A DNA stretch of 64,000 bases from Eucommia ulmoides (taxonomy: Eukaryota; Streptophyta; Magnoliopsida; Garryales; Eucommiaceae): assembly GCA_016647705.1 (NCBI GenBank), contig CM028326.1:22521901-22585900 (forward strand), given 5' to 3'. The position numbers and the translations under genes are program-made. Under the pieces are notes generated by a model that saw nothing but the letters and a program-made list of their open reading frames with translations, searched no databases and was not told the DNA's origin. Each line of letters opens with the position of its first letter. Within the stretch, counting starts at the first letter, position 1. This document shows, piece after piece, positions 1 through 9,300 of this stretch.

Positions 1-472
1 GGACTTATTCAGACATATTGGGCTCAACCCTCAGCCGTCCCCAGTGGAGTCGCCAGCTGAACGCGCCCCAATTTTCCAGAGAAAACCAAAAACAAATATA
101 TATAGATATATGTTTATGTATGCTTGGCGCTGGTAAAACGAAAAGGGTTTTTAAAAACGTCGATTTTCTCATTAAAATGTACTTAAGCCTGTTTTAGAAA
201 AAGGAGTCGCCACCTAGCATTAGGTTTAAATGATGTGCTAGGCCACCATATTTTTCTTTTTTGAAAATAATTTAAAAATGGCTTAAGTAAAATTTGACTC
301 CAAAAATAATGTGGTCTAACCAGAGATTCGTTTAAAGAGTTCGGGGGTCAGTTACGCTCGGGGAAGGTGTCAAGCACCCCAAGACGCCCGTCTAAAGACG
401 GTACCTTATCCGATTAAGTCCAATTAGAATTTAAATCCGAATGTTTTTATTTTATTTTTAAATCCTCCTTAT
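1..472. other. Non-coding repeat-derived DNA, probably 3' internal part of a Tat-lineage LTR element
   Basis: No gene is seen here. The stretch with 'gagtcgccacctagcat' near 207 and the 'caccccaagacgcccgtcta' block near 376 resembles text that recurs in plant Tat/Ogre-type elements. That resemblance is from memory, not from a search. It leads directly into the tandem array at 473 and, further on, a purine-rich tract and LTR start at 3433, so the whole of 1-3432 is best read as the untranslated region upstream of a 3' LTR. Confidence 0.4.
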
Positions 473-1530
473 ATACACATACACACACATTTGAGGGAAG
501 TGATCCCCCTTCTAAACCTAGACCGTTCTGATTGAAGGTTGGGAATTTTCCACCTCGTATTGTTAGCATATTATATTTAATACAAATTAAATAAAACACC
601 CACACACACGCATCGAGGAGAGTAATTCCCTTCTAAATTTATGCCGTTCAAATTAAAGGTTGGGAATTTTCCACCTCATATTGTTAGTACATTATATTTA
701 ATACAAATTAAATAAAACACCCGCACACACGCATCGAGGAGAGTAATTCCCTTCTAAATTTATACCGTTCAAATTGAAGGTTGAAAATTTTCCACCTCAT
801 ATTGTTAGTACATTATATTTAATACAAATTAAATAAAACACCTGCACACACGTATCGAGGAGAGTAATTCCCTTCTAAATTTAGCCATTCAAATTGAAGG
901 TTGGGAATTTTCCACCTCGTATTGTTAGCACATTATATTTAATACAAATTAAATAAAACACCCACACACACGCATCGAGAAGAGTAATTCCCTTCTAAAT
1001 TTTAGCCATTCAAATTGAAGGTTGTGAATTTTCCACCTCGTATTGTTAGCACATTATATTTAATACAAATTAAATAAAACACCCGTACACACGCATCGAG
1101 GAGAGTAATTCCCTTCTAAATCTTAGCCATTCAAATTGAAGGTTGGGAATTTTCCACCTCGTATTGTTAGCACATTATATTTAATACAAATTAAATAAAA
1201 CACCCGTACACACGCATCGAGGAGAGTAATTCCCTTCTAAATCTTAGCCATTCAAATTGAAGGTTGGGAATTTTCCACCTCGTATTGTTAGCACATTATA
1301 TTTAATACAAATTAAATAAAACACCCGTACACACGCATCGAGGAGAGTAATTCCCTTCTAAATTTAGCCATTCAAATTGAAGGTTGGGAATTTTTCACCT
1401 CGTATTGTTAGCACATTATATTTAATACAAATTAAATAAAACACCCGTACACACGCATCGAGGAGAGTAATTCCCTTCTAAATCTTAGACATTCAAATTG
1501 AAGGTTGGGAATTTTCCAACTCGTATTATT
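473..1530. repeat. Tandem array, about 9 units of 120-121 bp
   Basis: The junction 'aaaacacc' recurs at 593, 714, 835, 955, 1076, 1197, 1318 and 1438, a period of 120-121 bp. Each unit holds 'gaggagagtaattccctt', 'ttgggaattttccacctcgt' and 'acattatatttaatac'. The first unit (from about 473) is the most divergent and the last ends near 1530 in an A-rich tract. Inner units differ at only a few positions, suggesting recent amplification by unequal exchange. Arrays of this kind are known in the 3' untranslated region of Tat/Ogre elements. Confidence 0.93.
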
Positions 1531-1933
1531 TACTTAAAAAAAAATAAAAATAAATAAATAAATAAATAAAATAAAATAAAATAATAAAAAGTAATAAATA
1601 AATAAATAAATAATAAAGGAAGAAGAAAAAAAAAATCTAATTTACAAAAAAAATTAGTATAATAACAACTTAAAAAAATAAGAGTAAGATTTACAACAGA
1701 TGAAAATTTACCACCTTCTTGGATATTTTTCTTCTTCAAAATTACAATAAAATGAAAATAATATTATTTTCTTCAAAATTTTTCTCCAGATTTCTCCTCT
1801 CCCTTACAAAAATTTCTCTCAAAAATTTCTTCCTCTCAAAATTTTCCTCCCTTTCTTCTTGTGATCCTTCCTCTATTTATAGGAAGGATCACTCAAAATC
1901 CTTCCGACAGCCGTGCGAAAAAGAGGGGAAAAA
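1531..1933. other. AT-rich low-complexity spacer, no gene
   Basis: The first part consists of runs of A and repeated 'aaataaat'. The second (1720-1880) is pyrimidine-rich, with several 'tttctcc' and 'aaaatttc' motifs. Open frames across this segment have low-complexity Phe/Leu/Tyr composition and no recognisable domain, so I treat them as chance. Confidence 0.6.
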
Positions 1934-2063
1934 GGGGGTGGGTGCACCGAAATTTGGTGCACCCACCCCCTTTTGGGTGCACCAAAAATGGTGCACCCAA
2001 AAAAAGGGGGGGCTGGCCCCCCTGCTGGCCGCACATGCGACCTGCCTGGTCGCACGTGCGACC
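1934..2063. repeat. Cluster of perfect GC-rich inverted repeats and palindromes
   Basis: Three perfect structures lie within 130 bp. GGGGGTGGGTGCACC (1934-1948) pairs with its exact reverse complement at 1956-1970 across a 7-nt loop. TTTTGGGTGCACC (1971-1983) pairs with 1990-2002 across a 6-nt loop. GGTCGCACGTGCGACC (2048-2063) is a 16-bp palindrome. A G-run/C-run pair (2006-2012 with 2017-2022) sits between. All lie in an otherwise AT-rich area and share the GGTGCACC core. Confidence 0.9.
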
Positions 2064-2384
2064 TTAATGCACCCCCCCACCCCCGTTCGGTCCAGGCCTC
2101 TCTCGTTCTCGTCTGTTTCTGGTCCATTTTGTTCCGAATTAACGCGTTTTTATTCTACTTCGAAAAATCTACAAAACCAAAAAAATAAATTAATTAATTA
2201 CTAATATTTAATTTACTTAAGAGATTAATAAAACTTAATTTAGCAGTATTAAACCGCACAAATACGGTACAATCAAAATAAAATAAATAGAAAAATAAAA
2301 TAAAAATAACTATAAAATAAAGTATATTTTTTTGCGAAGCGGTCAAAATGTCATGTCTACACATCCCGACTTTGGAGTCATAAA

Positions 2385-2860
2385 TGATTCTCCAAGCGAA
2401 ACTTAAGGTGGAGACGTGTAGTCCTCCATCCCATCGCGGACGTAGACGGGCAACCCTCCAGCCGCTTCCCGAAACGAAGGCTGAGACGTGCAATCCTCTG
2501 TCCCATCGCGGATGTAAACGGGCAGCCCTCCATCCGTTTCTCCAAACGAAGGCAGAGACGTACAACTCTCCGTCCCATCGCGGACGTGGATGGGCTGCCC
2601 TCTAGCCGCTTCCCCAAACGAAAGTGGAGACGTACAGTCCTTTTTCCCACCGCGGACGTAAACGGGCGGCCCTCCAATCATTTCTTTAAACACTAAGTGC
2701 AGTACAATGGTAGAGTCGTACAGTCCTCCGTCTAACCATGGACGTAAACGGGTAGCCATCCAGTCACTTCATTAAACACCAAGTGCGGCACAACGGCGGA
2801 GCCGAGCAGCCTTCCGTCCCACCAAAGGTGGAGACGAGCGCTCTTTAGCCTATCTCCAAC
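2385..2860. repeat. Tandem array, 72-bp units passing into about 90-bp variants
   Basis: The motif 'cccatcgcgga' recurs near 2430, 2502 and 2574, with 'cccaccgcgga' near 2646, a 72-bp period. Two further units (about 2690-2860) are lengthened by an insert that reads 'aagtgcagtacaatgg' or 'aagtgcggcacaacgg'. Units share 'gacgtgtagtcctcc'-like and 'aaacgggcagccctcc'-like blocks. Since 72 is a multiple of three, each frame can stay open through the array, which explains long open frames on both strands that I do not regard as genes. Confidence 0.88.
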
Positions 2861-2989
2861 AACGGCATTCCGACCCCCTGAGTTGCAGACAATTCTCCAA
2901 GTCACCGTCCCGACTCTCGGTGTCGCGAAGTGCACTTCAGCGTATAAGCTCACCACTCCGTGGTCTTCAACTAGAGCTCTCCAACACCC

Positions 2990-3205
2990 AAGATATTTTT
3001 GGGATATTTTTGAGATATTTTCGAGATATTTTCAAGATATTTTCAGGATATTTTCCGGATATTTTCAAGATATTTTCAAGATATTTCGAGATATTTTTGG
3101 GATATTTTCGAAATATTTTTGGGATATTTTCGAGATATTTTTGGGATATTTCGAGATATTTTCGGGATATTTTCGTGATATTTTCTAGATATTTTCGAGT
3201 TAATT
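2990..3205. repeat. Minisatellite of 11-bp units (gatattttcga-like)
   Basis: About 20 imperfect copies of 'gatattttcgg/a' follow head to tail, with occasional 10- and 12-bp variants. Because 11 is not a multiple of three and the unit rarely makes a stop, all three forward frames read as the same Ile/Phe/Asp/Tyr repeat. This is a consequence of the repeat, not evidence of a protein. Confidence 0.92.
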
Positions 3206-3432
3206 TCGAAATATCTTTGGCCGACCAACCATCATCAGCCGCTGACCAAACACCGCTGCCCGCTAGCGACCACCGCCAACCGCTGGCCAACCGCCGAGGC
3301 GTACTCTCACGCATTGAAAAAATTAATAATATTTGTTTATAGTGCTACAAAGCCTCTGAAACGTTCGTTTTAGCTGAAAATTGATATCCCTGGTCGTCTT
3401 ACTTCCCTCCCCGCCTAGGGCTAGGGGGCTAC

Positions 3433-3930
3433 TGATGAGGGTATTATTGGGCATCACCGATTTCCTAGGCCTTAGCCCCGTGTCCACTATTGCCAATAGT
3501 TTCTCCACAGGCTTGACAAAGGCCTAATGGGCTTCTCCAAATGGGCCTAAAAGCCCAAGCCCATTACTATACAATTTTACTATGCATGGTCCATTTCTAT
3601 AAATAGTGGAGTCATTTAATGCCAAGGGTAATGCCGATTTTCTCATAGAGAACCTTAGAGGCCATTTACTACTCATACGCTTTATTTTCTTAAATTAAAG
3701 CATTCATATTTCTTTCCCCTCCCCCCCGAGATCTTATTCTCATGCCGGAGGGGTTTTCTAGGAACAGGTCTTTGAAGAGCAAGACATGATTCAGGACTTC
3801 AACAAGTCAGCCCTTCAGGTTAACCATTCCAGCTCACTTGGGGAATTTTTAACTCTAACTCCAGCAATAGGATTCGCCTGCCGTCTGACTAGACCGTACT
3901 CGAGGTGCGGACCGATTTTCGACACCAACA
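3433..3930 (+). mobile_element. Tat-lineage (Ty3/gypsy) LTR, first copy
   Basis: A purine-rich tract 'ctagggctagggggct' precedes TGATGAGGG at 3433, the pattern of a polypurine tract followed by an LTR start. The copy ends '...gacaccaaca' at 3930. A TATA-like 'ctataaatag' lies near 3598. The block containing 'gccggaggggttttc' and the ending 'gaggtgcggaccgattttcg' resemble LTRs of plant Tat elements. This LTR would close the element whose tandem arrays lie upstream. A fossil. Confidence 0.7.
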
Positions 3931-4397
3931 ATTTCTCCACAGGCTAGACAAAGGCCTAACAGGTTTCTCCAAATGGGCCCAAAAGCCCAAACTCATTACT
4001 ATGCATGGTCCATTTCTATAAATACTGGAGTCATTCAATGCTAAGGGTAATGCTAATTTTCTCAGAAAGAACCTTAGCGGCCATTTACTATTCACACACT
4101 TTATTTTCTTAAATGAAAGCATACATATTTCTTCCCTCTCCCCCCCCCCCCCCCCCCCCCTCCCCCCAAAAGTTATTCTAGCGCCGGAGGAGTTTTCCAG
4201 GATACCTCCGGCCAGGTTCCGTGTATAGGAACATGTCTTTGAAGAGTAGAACGGGATTCAGGACTTCAACAAGTTAACCCTTTAAGTTGACCATTCCAGC
4301 TCACTTGGGGAATTTTCAACTCCAACTCCAACAATAGGATTCACCCACTGTCTGACTGGATTATACTCGAGGTGCAGACCAATTTTCGGCACCAACA
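3931..4397 (+). mobile_element. Second, 5'-truncated copy of the same Tat-type LTR
   Basis: Directly after the first copy the sequence restarts at a point matching 3504 ('tttctccacaggctagacaa') and runs to the same ending at 4397, giving head-to-tail LTRs with the second lacking about 70 bp of its start. A run of 21 C (4140-4160) replaces a shorter C-run in the first copy. The tandem state suggests unequal recombination between LTRs. Confidence 0.75.
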
Positions 4398-4616
4398 ACT
4401 ATATATATATATTTTAATTTCGTCTTCATTTTTGGGCACCGTTGTTGAACATCTTTCTGAAAGAAAAAGACTCCACGAATGGCTAAGGCTCCAAACCAGG
4501 TTAGGTTGTATCTATTTTAGATTTTCTTAATGTAGTTTTGTTTCTTTTTCTATTTTACCTATGTATAAGGTTGTAGAACAAGGGATTAATGATTTTTTCA
4601 TTGTTTAACCAGTTAA

Positions 4617-4680
<64 letters not shown>

Positions 4681-4691
4681 CATTTTATAAA
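4398..4691. repeat. Spacer with (TA)n microsatellite at 4621-4677
   Basis: AT-rich DNA with a pure TA tract of nearly 60 bp. A short ATG-led segment (4480, reading MAKAPNQ and then GT) is present but leads nowhere recognisable. The last nine bases, TTTTATAAA (4683-4691), are the left target-site duplication of the Mutator-like element that follows. Confidence 0.7.
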
Positions 4692-4928
4692 CGGAAAATT
4701 ACAAATTTAGTCATCGTATTTGCATGCGTTTTTCTATTTGACCTTTTAAATTTTTTTTAATCATAGTGACCCTTGTATTTGCACGTTTTTTTAAGTGGTC
4801 ATTCTATCAAAAATATGGGATTAAGTTGGACAGAATTGGTCACGTAATTTGCGCATGTCAAAATTCAAGTGTAAAAACGTCACTTTACTTTTTTTTCTTT
4901 TTCCTTTTCCTTTTTTCTTTTTCTTTCT

Positions 4929-5860
4929 CTATTCCTTCTCTGGCACAAGTCGTGCTCTGGAAGAGCAGCGACCTAACCTCAACCTCCCCAAGTCAAACTT
5001 CACCAAATTATTCTCCAACTGGTGCGCTCCGACGACGATCGAGTTTCTCGTGTTCAACCCACCATTGACGAACGCCAAGCACGAGATCCTCTGTTTCCCT
5101 TGAACCACCGCATTGGCTCCTGAAATCCTCCAGCTTACATTGCGGTTTGCAAAGACGAAATCGATGGTCGGAACTCCGACCCCTACTCTTGTGTTTGATA
5201 AATTGCTCGTGTTGAAATAGAGTCCAAACGGCGACACAAGTTTCACCGGAGAAATGCCATCGAGTTGGTTAGCAAATGACTGAGTGAAGGCTGTGAAGAG
5301 GGTGTTTTCGAAAACTGTGTAAGGCGTCGTGGTGCTAATCATTGATCCGCCGAAACCTGGTTTATTGGTTGAAATCAAGATTTTGTTGAATGAGATTGGT
5401 TTGTTGTTGATGTTTATTGATTTCACTAGGATGAAATACTCTCCCTGTAGACCGATTGTTAAAGGGGTATAACCGAATGGGATGGAGATATCGACGGAAG
5501 ATTTCAATTTGTACGGTCTGTGGCCGAAGAATATGACACCATTTTTGTTTGGCGTTGAAGCAAGGCACAGGGTGAATTTCTGAGGCTACCCAAATTGCGA
5601 AACGAGCTGCATGGGTAACGCGATCGGCGTGTGTCCTAGCCCTACAATTCCTCGAACACTTGGAGACAGCAACCTATGAAGCAGAAAAGACGCCGCACAA
5701 GCGAAGATGAATCGAAAGACGGTGGCAATAGGACCGGCGCCGGACCGAATCAAGAGAACGTCCTGGGCGAGCTCAACAAAGGAGCAACGATGGGTGAGTG
5801 GGTTGGTGGAGACCACGCCACAGGTGTTGTTATGGCATCATGGTGCAGCAGTGCAGGAGC
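4929..5860 (-). pseudogene. Captured aspartic-protease-like gene, C-terminal part
   Basis: Continuing on the minus strand from 5860, one frame carries most hallmarks of the EDGP/GIP/xylanase-inhibitor family: HNNTCGV, then FxFACA with IVGLGHTPIALPMQ, then NGVIFFGHRPY, GYTPL, EYFILVKSI.IN, a second-site region GGSMISTTTPYTV (where pepsins have a catalytic DTG/DSG), VPTIDFVF, VSWRI.GAN and SIVVGAHQLENNL.KFDL. In-frame stops occur at 5838-5840 (TGA) and 5584-5586 (TAG), and a frameshift near 4970 displaces the final Cys-containing tail. The absence of a catalytic Asp at the second site is normal for the inhibitor-like members. Together the two parts span about 415 codons, close to the family's usual 430-440, so nearly a whole gene was captured. 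Confidence 0.85.
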
Positions 5861-6782
5861 TGTTGAAGCAGAAAATAAATAAAGAACGAGTTTACCAAAA
5901 TTTCTTGGGATGAGTCGCGGACTAGGTCGCTCTCTTTAAGACGTTTCGCGGCTCTGCCCAAGAACGTGCATGCAGTGTAACAGCCCCGTCGTCCCCAGGA
6001 TAAAACAGCCCAGAATCACCTCTGTCTAGAACCTTCTTTGCACAACAGAAGGCCTGAATACTAAACACCCACTCACTGTTTGAACAAGCAAACAGACTGC
6101 TCGGAAATCAAAGTTTAGAAGAAATAAAATTATTTCAGATGAAGAAGAAGACTGAAAGCAATTTTCTTTTGCTGTTTCAGATCAAGATGAAGGTTGTTCT
6201 GTGTTTTAAAACTGAGGAAGGAAGCAGTATTTATAGAGGAAAATTCTGAACCGTTTGAGAAAAAAAATAAATTCTTGAAACCGAAATTAAAAAAAAACGG
6301 TTCAAATAATCTAATTATTATTTTAAACGTTTTTTATTAAAACGTTAAACGTTTTTATTTAAAACGTTAAACGTTTTTAATAAATTAAAATATTAAACGG
6401 TTTTATTAAAACGTTTTTTTTTTTTTTTTCAAACGGTTCAAAACGTTTTTTTTTTTTTTTTAATTAAACTGTTTGAAAAAAAATATATATATTTTTAAAT
6501 AAATTTTTTCCAAAAAAATAAATAAGTGCCACCTCATCACACGCTCGACTTGACTCGGCACGGCCGGCGGCGTGCGTGTGGTAAACCGGTAGGGATATAA
6601 CTCCTCTCTCCTCCACAAAATGTGGGTACCCCTTGGGGCACACCCCAAGTATCTCACATACCTCTAGATATCCTCATTAATTCCACCTCTCCTAACCAAT
6701 GTGGGATAAAAGGGCTAGAGGAAATTGCACATTTGACACTTTCTATTCTAAAAAATTTAATTAAAATTCATTTGTTTCAACA
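5861..6782 (-). mobile_element. Solo LTR, Ty1/copia type, inside the captured gene
   Basis: Read on the minus strand it starts TGTTGAA at 6782 and ends TTCAACA at 5861, perfect 7-bp inverted termini. Near-duplicate 5-bp flanks (GGAGC at 5856-5860 and TGAGC at 6783-6787, one mismatch) fit a target-site duplication. A TATA-like CTATAAATA (6228-6236, minus) is correctly placed in the middle. No internal region is present, so it is a solo LTR left by recombination. The interior has several AAACGTTTAA-like inverted motifs near 6330-6440. Confidence 0.8.
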
Positions 6783-7105
6783 TGAGCACTTGTGGCAGTA
6801 GTGAACGCCGGTGCTCGAGCATTGAGTCGAACGGCGGAACGGGGTGCCGTAGGTCGACGAAAGGTAGCTCTGGTCACAGATCACCCACAAGAATTTTTCG
6901 TTCAGATCGACGATGAAGGTCAGTGAGAGCATCGGAGTTCGCTTCTGGATGTTGGATATGTGAAGATTTGTTGAAGGGTCTTTGCGACAGGAAGAAGAAG
7001 AGAATTGGGCTTGAAGGGGGCTCTAGAAACTTGGGTTTTTGATTCAGATGAGAAAGAACAGAGGGAGCAGAAGATGAAAAGAAATAGAAGGAGGGTCGAT
7101 GCCAT
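6783..7105 (-). pseudogene. Captured aspartic-protease-like gene, N-terminal part (EDGP/GIP/xylanase-inhibitor family)
   Basis: On the minus strand an ATG at 7105 opens a hydrophobic secretion signal (MASTLLLFLFIFCSLCSF), followed by a segment close to the start of mature EDGP/GIP1-type proteins (APFKPNSLLLPVAK). After one frameshift near 6980 the other frame continues with features matching the family's first lobe: a D-L-N...FLWV.CD region, then Cys-rich sequence with CSSTGVHYC. The family consists of secreted pepsin-fold proteins of the cell wall that bind glucanases or xylanases and usually lack protease activity, and its genes are usually intronless. The sequence stops at 6783 where a solo LTR is inserted and resumes at 5860. 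It lies inside the Mutator-like element, not at its ancestral locus, and is non-functional as read. Confidence 0.82.
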
Positions 7106-7531
7106 TAGAGAGAAGAAGATGAAGACGGAAGCTCATGCAAATGCAAAATACATGTGAGAGCAGTGAGAAAAGTTGGTGCAATTTACAGGGTGACAAATCA
7201 TGTGTTAATGCTGCAAAACGAGGAGTGAAAGAGAGAGTTGTGTGGCACTGGCGAGAGAGTGAGACCAGAGAGAGAAAAAAGGGGAAAAAAAAGAGAAAGA
7301 TAAAAGAAAAGGGAAAAAAAAAAAGCAAAATGACATTTTTACCCTTGAATTTTGACATGTGCACGTGATCAATTCCATCCAACTTAACCCTAATTTTTGA
7401 CAGATTGATAACTTAAAAAATCGTGTGCAAATACGAGAGTCACTTTGACAAAGATAAAATAAAATTGAAGGGCTAAATAGAAAAACGCGTGCAGATACGA
7501 GAATCAAATTTATAATTTGCCCTTTTATAAA

Positions 7532-7734
7532 TGTTAGAAATAAATTATTGGTAATTGTGGATTAGATCTGATACATGGGGTTTAAATTTAACCGATATAC
7601 AACCTGTTTTTTTTTTTTTTTTAATCGATAGGGTTTAATATAATGGATTATGCATAAGAATTGATTCATTGTAGATTAAAAAAAATCGAATCTTGAAAAT
7701 AGTTCATGCCGATTAAACGGTCGATTATACGTAG
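7532..7734. other. AT-rich spacer, no gene
   Basis: Starts right after the right target duplication of the Mutator-like element. It holds a T16 run near 7606 and ends at the first of two copies of 'atacgtagatgaca' (about 7725 and 7770). No coding features are seen. Confidence 0.5.
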
Positions 7735-8260
7735 ATGACAATAAAGTCTTGTTACTCTTTTGTATGCTTATACGTAGATGACATGTTTATTATTTGGTAG
7801 TAGTGGTAAGATCATAAAATCTACCAAATATTAACTAATAAGTTTGAAATAAAAGATTTGGGAATAACATATGTCATTCATGGAATTTAAATTTAAGGAC
7901 TTCTAAAAGATTGATATTATTTCAATCTCATTCTATTGAGAAGATCTTAGTAAAAATTAATAAAATGATTCAGCTATAACAAGAACACTACTAGATGTTA
8001 ATCAACGTCTTTTTAAGAACACTGGTGAGATCATAACTTAGTTGCAATATTCATGAATAATAGACAGTTTAATATACATTGTGAATTGTACCAGACCTAC
8101 TGAATCATTTTTAATTGAAAATTGCAACAAAAATGACAAAGCTTCAATGTCTTCATGATGCTTCAGGTCAGCACCCATCAAAAAGCCCAATTGGAAATGA
8201 AAGTGCTCCTAATTCACAGAATACTTAGTTGTAATAGGCCGAGAGTTAAAATGTAGAAAA
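7735..8260 (+). mobile_element. Ty1/copia reverse-transcriptase/RNase H remnant
   Basis: Forward-strand reading shows copia pol features: a YVDDM motif (from about 7770), then GSSGKI, KFEIKDLG, and a FQSHYIEKIL-like block, followed by weak similarity to the RNase H linker. The fragment is broken in several places and lacks ends. It is an old fossil with no LTR attached that I can recognise. Confidence 0.72.
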
Positions 8261-8469
8261 CTAAATTTGGTATTGTTTGGTTTAGTTTTTGAAAATTAAT
8301 TAAAATAATTATGAAAGTAATTTTTGAAAATATTCACATTTCTCATGGGCTACCAACTAGGTTGACTTAAGATATCACGGTTAAAAGATTTATCTCAAAA
8401 TCACCCGATGTAAGATGCCCAACCGCAATCACGTTAACTTGAGGTATGTTTTTTTTTTTTTTTTTATTA

Positions 8470-9300
8470 AGCTTCACACGGCATTTACTTGCACGGTGTC
8501 CAGTCTTTCCACACAAGAAACAGGTCCCCCTGAAATTCCTCATTTACTTCCATTAGGGGCCAAGGCTTTGACTTGAACCAAGGCTAGATTATTTTTTTCT
8601 ATTGTTGGTCTTGTGAACCTCCACAACATTTGCCTTCGAATTCATGAAATGACACCCATCAAAATTCTCAACAAACTAGTGTTCATCTTCAATTCTGAGA
8701 CTTACAAGCAAATCTTCAACAATCATATCTTTGCGTTTATACTTGAGATAATTTTTGAAATCACTCTAGGTCAGTGGTAACTTTTCAATGATGAAAGCTA
8801 CTTGAAATGATATACTCAACGACATTCCCTCAACAAGAATGTCATGTATAATGATTTGAAGATCTTCAAATTGATTGACAACAAATTTGGAATTCACCAT
8901 AACATAATCAAAGAACTTTCCAACTACAAAATTCTTTTAGGCGACCTCTGTTTTGTACTTTTTATCCAAGGATTTCCCCAATTCTTTAATAGTTAATATG
9001 TCTTCATATACTTTATACATAGAGTTGCTGAGAGCATTGAAGATATAGTTCCGACACAAATAGTGAGAATTTTTCCATGCCTCCATCACGATCATTGTCT
9101 CAACATCGGTATTCTTAGGCAATAATGGAGCATATTCTTTGACAAAGTAAACTAATCTCAAAGTCGTAAGGTAGAACATCATCTTTTGTTACTATCTCTT
9201 AAAATTTCTTCCATCAAACTTGTTAGACTTTTCATCCTTGCAATGAAGTAGGTATCGTAGTGATAATGGTCTAAGTCATAGGAGGCGCCACATCTGACGC
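8470..9300 (-). mobile_element. Ty1/copia gag remnant with zinc knuckle
   Basis: On the minus strand, 8937-9182 reads as a copia gag core (MMFYLTTLRLVYFVKEYAPL, then EAWKNSHYLCRNYI and ALSNSMYKVY). Further along the strand comes a CCHC zinc knuckle CFLCGKTGHRASKC near 8470-8520. This matches UBN2-type gag of plant copia elements. It is broken in several places. It lies opposite in strand to the pol fragment at 7735-8260, so the two are rearranged or come from different elements. Confidence 0.8.

Larger units (their letters stand above)
4692..7522. mobile_element. Mutator-like (Pack-MULE type) DNA transposon carrying a captured host gene
   Basis: Long terminal inverted repeats of about 200 bp (4692-4893 and about 7325-7522) align along their length, beginning CGGAAAATTACAAATTT on the left and GGGCAAATTATAAATTT on the reversed right end. 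Perfect 9-bp direct repeats TTTTATAAA flank the element at 4683-4691 and 7523-7531. A 9-bp duplication with long inverted ends is diagnostic of the Mutator superfamily. No transposase is seen. The cargo is a minus-strand copy of a host gene (see the two pseudogene entries), the definition of a Pack-MULE. The arms differ at roughly one position in five, so it is old. A solo copia LTR later inserted inside it (5861-6782). Confidence 0.88.

Noticed and set aside
473-1530. CRISPR-like regular repeats
   Set aside because: The 121-bp units are head to tail without unique spacers, in a plant genome; this is an ordinary tandem array.
1719-2204. 161-codon plus-strand open frame and several overlapping minus-strand frames over the hairpin cluster
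   Set aside because: Composition is Phe/Ser/Leu-rich, then an artefact of GC-rich inverted repeats that read open on both strands; no family motif, and it lies in a retroelement untranslated region.
2194-2759. Several open frames on both strands over the 72-bp array
   Set aside because: A unit length divisible by three keeps frames open and gives repeated peptides; the signal is from the array, not from coding constraint.
4480-4502. Short ATG-led segment MAKAPNQ followed by GT, resembling a first exon
   Set aside because: No downstream exon or promoter was recognised and a transposon follows; seven codons are not enough support.
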